A stretch of DNA of 64,000 nt from Clarkia xantiana subsp. parviflora. Taxonomy: Eukaryota; Streptophyta; Magnoliopsida; Myrtales; Onagraceae. The notes under the pieces are model-generated. The model made no database searches, had not been told where the DNA came from, and saw only the letters and a program-made list of their open reading frames with translations. Below are positions 1-9,323 of the stretch, piece by piece. The DNA lies in assembly GCA_036873135.1 (NCBI GenBank), contig JAPTYO010000008.1:25273001-25337000 (forward strand). Direction: 5' to 3'. Within the stretch, counting starts at the first letter, position 1, and every line of letters begins with the position of its first letter. The position numbers and the translations under genes were made by a program.

Positions 1-1728
1 GCCATTTAGTTGCTGGACTTCCTTATGTTTCTTTGGGGACTCCATTTCTTCAATTGCCCGCACCTTCTCTGGGTTAGCCTCTATCCCTCTCTGGCTCACC
101 ATGAATCCCAGGATTTTCCCTGATTGTACGCCGAAAGCACACTTTGTCGGATTTAGGCGGACTTGATACTCACGCATTCTTTTGAAGATTGCTCGTAGGT
201 CGTCAACATGGTTGCGCCTTTTGGTTGACTTCACGACCATGTCATCTACGTATGCCTCCATTTTCGTTCCGATTAAATCGCCGAAGATGGTATTGACCAT
301 TCGATGGTATGTTGCTCCCGCATTGATCAAGCTGAATGGCATCACCTTGTAGTTGTATATTTCGCTATCTGCATAGAATGCAGTGTGCGGCGCATCATCT
401 TTGAACATCGGGATCTGGTTGTATCCTGAGTATGCATCCATTACGGACATTAATTCATGGCCGGCGGTGGCATCGACTAGTTGGTCGGTTCTTGGGAGAG
501 GATATGAATCCTTGGGGCATGCGTTGTTGAGATCTCTGTAATCGATGCACATTCTTAATTTGCCACTTGATTTAGGTACCAATACTGGGTTTGCCACCCA
601 TGTTTGGTATCTTGATTCTTCAATGAATCCCGCCTCAAACAGTCTTCCCACTTCTTCTCTAATTGCTAATTTCTTGTTGCCCCCGAGGGGTCGAAGTTTC
701 TGGGCTACTGCTCGAGTTCCTGGTTTGATGTTGAGCTTATGGGAAATGACGTCTGCGCTTATTCCGGGCATGTCGCTTGGCGACCATGCGAATAACTCTT
801 TGTACTCTTTGAGGAGTGCTGTGATTTCTATCACTTCATCTTCTGACAATGATGCTCCAATTTGGACCATTATGTCTGGCTCTTCGATCTTTATTTGCTT
901 TAATTCTTCTACTGGGGCCGGTCGGGCACGGCTTTCTCTTGGATCATCATCAATGATGGGCATGTCATCCTTGTTTGGCTTGACTTTATTTTGGATCGCC
1001 ACATTGTAACAATCCCTTGATAATAGTTGGTCTCCTTTGACTTCACCGATTCCGGCTGCAGTTGGGAATTTGATCTTCTGGTGTGCCGTTGATGGCACCA
1101 TTCCCCACGCATTCATGGTTGCGTATCCTAAGATACCATTGTATGCGTCAAGCTTTTGCACTACCACAAATGGTACTTCTATTTGGAGACGTGAGTTGCC
1201 TTCTCCCAGTATAACTGGCAGTGTTATGGATCCCAATGGGTAACTTGCATCTTCCATGAATCCCACTAAGGGTGAATTCATTCTGTTGACATTCTTTTTT
1301 CTCCCCAGAGCTAGGATGACGTCTTTTGTGATGATGTTGGGCGAACTTCCTCCGTCGACCAAGATACGCTTGATGTCCATGTCGTCGATTGTCATGGTTA
1401 TGACCAAGGTGTCATTATGCGGAAATGTTATGTGCGACTTGTCTTCTGAAGAAAAGCCAATGGTGTCTTCTATGACAACGTCTCCTTGTTGACTGCCTTT
1501 GGACTCATGGATCATCAGGGAAGCGTATATTTCTCTTTCGTATGACGTTTCGCCTCCTGCTCCAAAGCCTCCATGTATCACGTGGATGCCTGGAAATTTT
1601 GGGCCGTGCTGTGCGGATGGCACACTGCTTGCTGGCACGGGAGACATCATAGACTTTTTACGCCGTCTAAGGCGCTTCCTGGTTTCTGACGGATTGGCAT
1701 TATTGAGAGCGTTGTGATCACTTATCAT
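1..1728 (-). CDS. Tat-lineage Ty3/Gypsy polyprotein, protease and reverse transcriptase part (partial, runs off left edge)
   Basis: Reading the minus strand from the ATG at 1726-1728, the frame stays open for 576 codons to the window edge. I see a gag/protease junction (IHVIHGG), an aspartic protease site (ILVDGGSS) with its catalytic Asp, then reverse transcriptase with NPVLVPKSSGKLRMCIDYRDL, MDAYSGYNQI and the catalytic YVDDM. It ends in the connection motif near HKEVQQLNG. In this lineage the enzymes copy element RNA into DNA inside gag particles. The fingers motif reads MPFSL where relatives usually have MPFGL. The start lies only about 30 bases from the primer-binding site, so the gag region (normally more than 1 kb) is missing. 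RNase H and integrase would lie left of the window. Family assignment is confident; activity is not. Confidence 0.88.
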   Translation of the reverse strand, partial: MISDHNALNNANPSETRKRLRRRKKSMMSPVPASSVPSAQHGPKFPGIHVIHGGFGAGGETSYEREIYASLMIHESKGSQQGDVVIEDTIGFSSEDKSHITFPHNDTLVITMTIDDMDIKRILVDGGSSPNIITKDVILALGRKKNVNRMNSPLVGFMEDASYPLGSITLPVILGEGNSRLQIEVPFVVVQKLDAYNGILGYATMNAWGMVPSTAHQKIKFPTAAGIGEVKGDQLLSRDCYNVAIQNKVKPNKDDMPIIDDDPRESRARPAPVEELKQIKIEEPDIMVQIGASLSEDEVIEITALLKEYKELFAWSPSDMPGISADVISHKLNIKPGTRAVAQKLRPLGGNKKLAIREEVGRLFEAGFIEESRYQTWVANPVLVPKSSGKLRMCIDYRDLNNACPKDSYPLPRTDQLVDATAGHELMSVMDAYSGYNQIPMFKDDAPHTAFYADSEIYNYKVMPFSLINAGATYHRMVNTIFGDLIGTKMEAYVDDMVVKSTKRRNHVDDLRAIFKRMREYQVRLNPTKCAFGVQSGKILGFMVSQRGIEANPEKVRAIEEMESPKKHKEVQQLNG

Positions 1729-1758
1729 GACTTTGCGGTGTGGTAGCTTTTTGTTCGA

Positions 1759-1777
1759 ATTATGGAGACGGCGCCAA
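1759..1777 (-). other. Primer-binding site of the minus-strand Tat element
   Basis: Directly inside the LTR, the minus strand reads TTGGCGCCGTCTCCATAAT, the usual Tat/Athila-type primer-binding start (TGGCGCCG). Its position fixes the LTR end at 1778 and the element orientation. Confidence 0.8.
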
Positions 1778-2687
1778 TGTTGCGTCCTGGATGAACTGGG
1801 TTGTAAGAACGCGTCTGTCTGAGTGGTTGAGCGGGTTTTTGGGCAGTCACCCTTCGTCTGAAAGAGGTTTTTGCCCTGATCGGTGAGGAGTGTTCGGTTT
1901 TAACGCTGAGTCTCGGAAAGGTCTGTGTCTCGAAAGGCGGTTGTGTCTCAGGAGGCGTCTGAGTCTCAAAAGGCGGTTGTGTCTCAGGAGGCGTCTGAGT
2001 CTCGGGAAACGGTGGTCTGTGCACAAGTCCGAGACGTTGGTTCCTGCACGAAGGGCCAGTACTAGCACGGAGAGGGGGGGTTGTGCTAGTGGAGCCCTCT
2101 CCGATGCCTAAGTTACTATAGGGCTAAAAGGGTAATCTCAGAGAGAGAAAGTATTTCTAGAGAGAAGTCAGACCTCAAAATACCATAGTTGGGCAAATGA
2201 GAGGATGTGTGAAAATGGGTGGCCAAGGCCTCCTATTTATAGGCTTCCTTGGGACCGAACCCGGTTTTAAAGCAGTTTGATGACGGTTCAAGAGCAAGCG
2301 GTAACCGTCATTCATATTGGCAATATGCGAACTTGACTTCTCTACACGTAACGGTAACCGCGTAAACGGTAATCGCGCAATACCCGTAGGGCAATCCGGA
2401 CCTCGTCGAATTTGGGCAATTCGGCGAGGTCCGGCTTGTCGCGCAACCCGGACCTCCGGATTGCTGCAATCCGGACGTCCGGGTTGTTTGCAATCCGGAC
2501 GTCCGGGTTGTTTGCAACCCGGACATCCGGGTTGCAATGCAATCCGGAGGTCCGGTCCGGACGCGCGTAACGCGCTTCCGGACCGTTTTGACCCCTGGGA
2601 GACGTTTTTGAAGCCGTGATGTGAATTTTGACGTGTTTACGAGGCCCGAAATATAAATACGAACTCGAATTGGGCACATATCCATCA
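1778..2687 (-). mobile_element. 5' LTR of the minus-strand Tat element
   Basis: On the minus strand this runs from TGATGGATATGTG to GGACGCAACA, so it has the standard TG...CA ends and is 910 bp long. The same family occurs as a solo LTR at 22294-23111, which confirms both ends. The TATA box (TATAAATAGG on the minus strand) sits in a palindrome at 2223-2252. The U5 side carries the GGCATCGGAGAGGG-type motif seen in other Tat LTRs of this window. A 36-bp unit is repeated at about 1929-2010, and a roughly 27-bp CCGGA-rich unit about three times at 2450-2550; the solo copy lacks the latter. The flanking pentamer at 2688-2692 is AGGAC; its partner lies outside the window. Confidence 0.85.
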
Positions 2688-2927
2688 AGGACGAGTCTCA
2701 ACTCTACTCTATAGTACACACCACATGGACAATCATGAAAGCAAAGGTATGAAATATTACTACCATGTTATCATGCATTACTAAACTATTCATGACAGGT
2801 CTTATATGACAATGTCAAGCATCAAAACATAAGCATAAAAGGTTCAAAGGGACAACACCCCAAATGCAACCTTAACCCGACACAGAGAACCAAAACTATA
2901 TATAAAGGATCAATATGAAACCGATGA

Positions 2928-4226
2928 TCAACCCGACGCCACGTCAGGAACATCGACAACATCAGCATCACCGCATGCATCGGCTACAACCTCATCCAGA
3001 GGAGCCCCCACCACTATACTCAACTCACCATCATCATCAAATACCAATTCATACTAGCGAATATCATCCACAACATCCCAGGAGGCATCCGCCTCAATGA
3101 CCTCAAGGGCAGGCGCCTCAAAAATCTGGGGGGCATTCGCCACAACAGACGGGGGAACAATCCCGTCTCTAATATGCAAGGCAGTCACATGCCCAATGGC
3201 AAACGTGGCATATACACCCAACTGATCGAAGCGGAAATCGGGAGTAAAAGTATATACTTGTTCAATAAAGCCCTCGATGGAGTCGTACAACAGATCGTCA
3301 ACACTTACCCGAATCTCAGTCCTATAGGACTCCGAATCTTTGTACTTCACGACACCATCAACCTTGCCTACTGCATAGGCCTTCTCCTCCACAGCTTGCA
3401 AGACAAGGCCGTGTGCCTCGCTATCCCCAGAAACCTTCTTACGAAGGGCAACAACATCAGACTCGAATACAACAACTCGAACCTGACAAGATGAGGTTCC
3501 CGCCTCCAAGTCAGCAACCTTTCGAATCCAAGAAGCACGACTCCTCCTTCGCGCTCGTCAGCTCGCGACTTACCATGTTGCACTTCTCCTAAAGTGTCTT
3601 CTTCTCCTCCGTGAGTTAAATCACTATGGAATAAAAACAAGTTATAAAAGAGTAGGGGTGAATACTTACAGGCGCAAGACATGTCATCGCACCCTCAGCA
3701 TACGAGTGCGCATCCTCAGGTTTGCTGGGACGAACCCTTCGATCAACAAGAGGAATAATATGCTAGAACACACGTACTCCCACCTTGGAAGTAGTCAAGC
3801 GGGCACCTTTGGCAAACCGTGGCCCCCCAACAAGCAAAGAGTGCACAGTTCCCACCAGTGATAGCGTCCTTGGCAGGACGAACCAAGTCAGCCCAGGTGA
3901 GCGCGGCAAGGTGCGCAATACCTATGAACACACACAAAGATTAAAAAAAAAAAAAAAAGCCCAAACATCAAATTATAGCAAGAAAATAAAGGCAAGTTAC
4001 ACAACTTAACAAGGAGACCTCTCCTCCAAGGTCCAGTCCCTCGACCAGGGGGCAGGCATAGTAGGCGCGCGAGCCTGACCCTTAACGTTCGACGCCTCGC
4101 CACTGCTAGAATTCAACCGCTTGGGATCGCTCGAGGGACGCACCTCGGAGTCAGCTCCTTTGGTCTTGGAACGAGGTGGAGTGTCTGCAACAGCAACAAC
4201 GCGATTCGTCACATTAGAAGAACGGC
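2928..4226 (-). pseudogene. Decayed antisense gene of a Tat-type element (coiled-coil, acidic C terminus)
   Basis: On the minus strand I can follow a gene broken into exons. An acceptor (TTTGTAG) precedes the exon starting at 4226, which encodes a Ser/Pro/Lys-rich segment (PPRSKTKGADSE). Two further GT-AG introns follow, one with donor GTAAGTATTC near 3674 and acceptor TTCCATAG near 3628. The last exon encodes a Lys/Glu-rich coiled coil, then YKDSESYRTEI and DSIEGFIEQVYTF, then a very acidic tail. A TAG interrupts the coiled coil and another TAG at 3054 cuts the acidic tail; the frame stays readable to a TGA at 2928-2930. The YKDSESYRTE part resembles YRNSDDFQAD in the antisense gene of the element at 40389-51966, so the two are homologous. 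Function unknown. Confidence 0.5.
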
Positions 4227-4514
4227 CTACAAACAAGAAGTCGTAAGAAGTCATACTGTAACGCGGTTACTCTAAGATCGCCAGCATCCGAGATTCGTAG
4301 GGACTACAATACCAAACGTAGAGCAAACGCGCATCAACGCTCTAAGAGGGAGAGCAACACCTCTCATTCGAAAGCTAAGAATAGAGATGCAAAGCGCAGC
4401 ACGCGTGCGTCAACACACCAAGAAGGAGGAGTTACACCCCCCATTCAAAAACTAAGCACGGAGACACGTAGCGCAGCATCGCGCACGCGCGTCGACATGT
4501 CAATGCGAGATCTA

Positions 4515-4690
4515 CCACTTCACATACAAAGCACCTAACGGATACTCCAAGTGGCTATCATGTCCACACATCTCTATGCGGCTATGATGTCCGCATTTCT
4601 TGAAGTGGTTATCAGGTCCGCGCACTACTAAATGGCTATCATGTCCACACACCTCTAAGTGGCTATTATGTCCGCAAATCGCAAAACAAC
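4515..4690. repeat. Diverged tandem repeat, about 30-35 bp unit, about five copies
   Basis: The core GTGGCTATCATGTCC recurs with changes (for example GCGGCTATGATGTCC and GTGGTTATCAGGTCC), separated by short A/C-rich spacers. It lies between the decayed antisense gene and the LTR at 6502. Confidence 0.7.
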
Positions 4691-5103
4691 TTCCACGTTT
4701 GTGCATCACATCAACATATCTACAACCAAGTAGCGGTCGCAGGATGCACTCTACCTTGAAAACGCCAGGTAGCGGCAACAACATGGATAGGCACGTCGCC
4801 TCGCCGACCTCTGATCGTCAACATGGAAGGGTACGTCACCTTGTCGACCTCTGGCCTTCTCCCTACCTCGGAAACATTAAGTAGCAGTCGCTGAATGCAC
4901 CAAACTTTGGAAAACCCAAGTAACAGTCGGCACAAGGGTCAACACCCCGCGTCCGAGATAACTACATGGCGAACATCCCCATTGCGGGGGAAACTCCACA
5001 CCTACGGACCTATAAGTTCACAACTACTTCATAGCAAACATCCTCTATAGGGGCAATTCTATGTCAGTAAGAGTCTCGTCCCAACACTTATACAACCAAT
5101 ACG

Positions 5104-5182
5104 GCACTACGCGCGTCTGCGCGACCCAACACTACGTGCATCTGCGTAACCCAACACTACGCGCGTCTGCGCGACCCAACAC
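5104..5182. repeat. Tandem repeat, about 25-bp unit, three copies
   Basis: The unit CACTACGCGCGTCTGCGCGA is repeated three times; the middle copy is changed to CACTACGTGCATCTGCGTAA. The CpG-to-TpG/CpA pattern of the middle copy is what methylation decay would leave. Confidence 0.75.
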
Positions 5183-5539
5183 ATGTCTATCATGGAATGT
5201 TCATCGACAACACTTCAGAGTCCTAACACCTTGCAACTAAGGGGCTATTGCGCCTGGTTCGAACTGACACCTACATACACCTATATGACATACGCGCCTA
5301 TACGACACATACACGCGCGTACCCAGCCACGCCACTACAAACACTCCCACTCCGGGGGCAATACTATATCGACAAAGGCCTCGTCTCTCAATATATACGT
5401 GGCGAACATACTCCTATTATGAAGCATTCGTCAATGACGCGGCGGATGCATGGCGCCCCGCAATCTCAGGACCTGCGCGTCTGCAACGCATACTCCTCTG
5501 TATAGTGTGAGGGTGAAGGTTTACCTCTCCTTATTTTTT

Positions 5540-6350
5540 CGAAATCTTTTTATGAGCCTTTAGCATACATTCATGCTTACATATCCACGCTTACATATGC
5601 AAGTTTGCATATACCTGACATGTGTCGGTTACCGCAGCCCTGTTGCGCATATATATACACTCATATCACAACATATATATTCTCATGTTCACATCATTAA
5701 TTCTATGTCATTACATATCGCGCATCTGCTCGAGTACACGCGTATATCATGATTGGATACATGTCAACATTTTCGTCTATGTTACGTACATACGCTTACA
5801 TGACTATATATATACTTGCTATACATGCATGCTCGCTGCACTAACCATGTCAACAGTTACGGTCTCTTCCATCAAGCTATGGGGAGGAAACCAATTCCAA
5901 CATGCGGAGACTATGTATGAAGACACTCACATACACACTCCCTTATATAGATATATGGGTAATATCCTATCATCTCCATATTTTTTCTGACTCTTTTGAG
6001 GGAATTCCCTAGCATATACTCATGCTTGCATACGAATACATGCGCATACATATGCATGTCTACATATACATACACGTGTTTGCATATCCATGTCAAGTGT
6101 TTATTATTAAATCCCAGCACATATATACTTATACACATGTCATCGCATATATACATGCTCATACTTACATGATTTAATTTCATCGCATTGCACGTCACGC
6201 GCCGACTCATGTACGCGCATATACCATGTTCGTACACATGTTAGCATTCATATCCATGATTGCATACATAGACTTACATTATTATATATGTACATGTCAT
6301 ACGCATATACTTGCTGCACTAACCTTGTTAGCAGTTACGACCACTTCCGC
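5540..6350. repeat. Diverged direct duplication of about 440 bp (two units)
   Basis: Units at about 5540-5870 and 5990-6350 share order and wording: a CATACATATGC-rich start, a middle with CATATATACATGCTC-like runs, and an end with CTTGCTGCACTAACC followed by GTTAGCAGTTACGACC. Short open frames here look like chance frames in low-complexity ACAT-rich DNA. Confidence 0.6.
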
Positions 6351-6501
6351 TCAAACAAAACGAGGGATATGCAATAGCAAGGCCCACGCGCCAACGGACA
6401 ATAAGTCCACCTCGAGGTACCACCCGAACTTTAATCGAACGTATACTCTATCGAAAATAGAGTCAAGAAGGGACCGCGCCACCACTTGACTCGGGGGTAA
6501 A

Positions 6502-8334
6502 TGATGGGTATACATCCGATTATGGTTCATTTTATAATTATTCGGACTTCGCCTACATGTCAAAACCACTAAACGGTCCCAAAATAATCACCCGCAAGTC
6601 TAAACCAGCCCGGGGTACGCGCGCGTGTACCCCGAGCATAAGACTCGTCCGGATTGTCAAGGCAATCCGGACCGGAGTCCAGATTGTTGAAATAATCCGG
6701 ACCAGAATCCGGATTGCTAGACAATCCCGACCTCCGGATTACATCTAGAAATGTGTGTGACTCCTATATACGCGCATACGGCACGTGTCGGACTCTCCGA
6801 CGTCAACTCCTTGCTCGTCCACTTCCGGTTCACTTTTTCACAACTAAACCGACGTTGGACCATTCAAAACCCGGTTTGATTTCAAGGTTTCCTATAAATA
6901 GGAGCCTTGATCATTCATTTGACAACGAAGTTGACGCCGAAGCTCTGACCTCTCTCTATACTTTATCTCTCTAAGATGTGTATACATCTGATTCGGGTTC
7001 GTTTTATAACTATTGGGACTTCACCTACACGTCAAACCCACTAAACGGTCCCAAAATAATCACCCGCAAGTCTAAAACGTCCCGGGGTACGCGCGCGTGT
7101 ACCCCGAGCATAGGACTCGTTCGGATTGTCAAGGCAATCCGGACCTCTGTCCGGATTGTCTAACAATCTGAACTGGAATTCAGATTGCTAGACAATCCGG
7201 AGGTCGGGATTGTCTAACAATCCCGACCTCCGGATTAAGTCTAGAAATGCGCGTGACTCCTATATACGTGCGTACGGCACGTGTCGGACTCTCCGACGTC
7301 AACTCCTTGCTCATCCACGTCCGGTTCACTTTTTCACAACTAAATTGACGTTGGACCGTTCAAACCCGGTTTGATTTCAAGGTTTCCTATAAATAGGAGC
7401 CTTGATCATTCATTTGACAACGAAGTTGACGCCAAAGCTCTGACCTCTCTCTAAACTTTCTCTCTCTAAAGTATCTAATTTAAGCATCAGAGAGGGTTCG
7501 TCGCACTCCACCCCCCCTTGCGTGGTGTGCGATATTGCCCTTTGTGCAGGTATATGGAGACGCGCTTACTCGGACATGTGCGGAGACCCGACATACTGAA
7601 GACCCGAGACACTTCTATACAACAAGGTATGCATACACGCATACACTATAAGGCATACCTACACACATACACTGCAAGACGCGCATCCTCTGGAAGGCGC
7701 GTATATGCGCATACTCCGCAAGGTACATGCATGCGTTGACACTACAAGATACTGAAACACTTAGTCATTTAAAGGGCTTGCAAGACCCCCAACAGTCTGA
7801 CAGTCTGACGCCCCGACACTTCGTTTGTCCGACACACCGACGCTCCGACCAGGGCCGACCCAAGGGTAAGGCCACTAAAGTTAGTGCTTTAGGCCCCAAA
7901 GAAGTAAGGCCTCATATATATTATTATATAGCTAAGTTTACTTAAGCATGTGTCAAAAAATGTTCAGTTCATAAAAATAAAAAAAAGACTTTCCATTATT
8001 TTGTATGCTTGATCTGGTTCTCTCTTTTCGAATTTTAATCGATGGGATCTTTTAAAAAATATGTCTACTGGAAAAAAAAAAAAAAAAAAGGTGAAGGCCC
8101 CGAATTTTATTTTAGCTTTAGGCACCGGTCTCTCTTGGGCCTGTCCTGGCTCCGACACTCCGAGTGTCCGACACCCCGACGCTCCGACACTCCGAGTGTC
8201 CGACACCCCGACACTCCGAGTGTCAGACACCTCGACTGTCGGACACCCGCGAACTCCAATAACCCGTCAGCACAACTAGTTCAAGGACCCGACGACTTCC
8301 GAGTCAACGACCCGCGAAGAGTCAGGATCCAACA
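6502..8334 (+). mobile_element. LTR of an old Tat-type element, internally duplicated and carrying a hAT MITE
   Basis: It starts with TGATGGGTATAC after the purine run GGGGGTAAA and ends with GGATCCAACA just before a primer-binding site (TTTTGGCGCCGCCCGTAGGA). The first about 473 bp (6502-6974) are repeated at 6975-7450, each copy with its own TATAAATAG box (near 6893 and 7388) and CCGGATT-rich inverted segments. The R-U5 motif GCATCAGAGAGGG lies near 7482. A 299-bp MITE sits at 7850-8148. A partial second copy of the U5 end is at 9029-9323. Because a polypurine tract lies on its left and a primer-binding site on its right, it looks like an LTR shared by two internal regions. Confidence 0.7.
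7850..8148. mobile_element. Non-autonomous hAT MITE with 8-bp target duplication
   Basis: The element begins CAGGGCCGACCCAAGG and ends GGGCCTGTCCTG, imperfect terminal inverted repeats. It is flanked on both sides by the exact 8-mer GCTCCGAC (7842-7849 and 8149-8156), the duplication length of hAT transposons. The related LTR fragment at 9029-9323 lacks the insert and gives the empty site. It has no coding capacity; the inside holds A runs near 8073-8089. Confidence 0.85.
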
Positions 8335-9028
8335 TTTTGGCGCCGCCCGTAGGATTCGAACGAACAAGCTCTCGCTTACCAGCAACAGCTATATGGCAAA
8401 CATATACGTCATACATGGTGGTGTTATGCAAGGGAAGCATACGCGTCCTAGAAGATGCAACATGCTCTAGAACACCAACATGATGATGCACCAATCCAAA
8501 CGTTGACATTCATAGAGGCTTCCCAACAGAAGATGCGTATTCTAGCACATAGACATGCAAAGACCAACGTCACGCTACTCTAACGTCGTAACCACCGTTA
8601 TAGCGACTGTGTCTACCGCCACCCCTACAACAGTGTGCACCAAGGCAGCAGCAATCGCTGCTATCACCACTAATACTGCCACAGTTGCAGCACCTATTAC
8701 CATCAACCATCGACGTTCGACCAATAGTTTTCACGTGTCGTGATCACTCCGGCTCGGCGAAGGGATCGCTACCGCTAGAAATCGTCTTCGACTGAAGCCA
8801 TTGATAAGACGACCTAGTCCAAACCTGCTATGGTGGGGATACTAGTGCAAATCCCCCAGACACCTATATATATATTGTAACATAATTGCAGGTCGTACCT
8901 ATGGGCGATCAACACAAAGCAAGGATATATTCAACACAAGGTTGACGAGACCTCAAACAGAGGGTTTCTAACGACTGACACAGGGATTAACCCCTTACTA
9001 TAAACTGAATGTTATAACTATTTCTCTA
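8335..9028 (+). other. Primer-binding site and remnant internal region of a Tat-type element
   Basis: The first 20 bases form a TGGCGCC-type primer-binding site, as in other Tat elements here. The following 670 bases hold only broken short frames; I cannot recognise gag in them. The region joins directly to a truncated LTR copy, so most of the element has been deleted. Confidence 0.5.
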
Positions 9029-9323
9029 CAAGGCACGTATATGCGCATCCTCTGCAAGGCGCGTATATGCGCATACTCCGCAAGGAGCATGCATGCGCTG
9101 ACACTACAAGATACTCAGACACTTAGTCATTTAAAGGGCTTGCAAGTCCCCAACAGTCCGACGCTCTGACGCCCCGACACTCCGAGTGTATGACACCCCG
9201 ACGCTCCGAAACTCCAAGTGTCCGACACCCACAAGCTCCAATAACCCGTTTGCACAACTACACAACACTTCAAGGACCCGACGACTTCCGAGTCAACGAC
9301 CCGCGAAGAGTCAGGATCCAACA
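9029..9323 (+). repeat. Truncated LTR copy (U5 end) of the family at 6502-8334
   Basis: The sequence from CAAGGCACGTATATGCGCAT to CAGGATCCAACA matches about 7690-8334 closely but lacks the MITE. Only the last about 295 bases of the LTR are present. Confidence 0.75.

Larger units (their letters stand above)
2688..6501 (+). mobile_element. 3' internal region of an old plus-strand Tat-type element
   Basis: This stretch has no sense coding capacity. It holds, in order, a decayed antisense gene (2928-4226), short tandem repeats (4515-4690 and 5104-5182), a duplicated block of about 440 bp (5540-5870 and 5990-6350) and a purine-rich tract just before the LTR at 6502. The antisense gene and tandem repeats match the layout between pol and the 3' LTR in the full-length Tat element at 40389-51966, which is the main reason for the assignment. 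The pol part is missing; the minus-strand element at 1-2687 adjoins it directly. Confidence 0.6.

Noticed and set aside
2400..2560. CRISPR-like direct repeats with CCGGA units
   Set aside because: The repeats are contiguous tandem units inside a plant LTR, with no spacers and no cas genes.
5183..5990. Open frames of 79-122 codons rich in Tyr/His/Ile
   Set aside because: They arise from ACAT/TATAC-rich duplicated DNA in a retroelement 3' region and do not persist between the two duplicate units.
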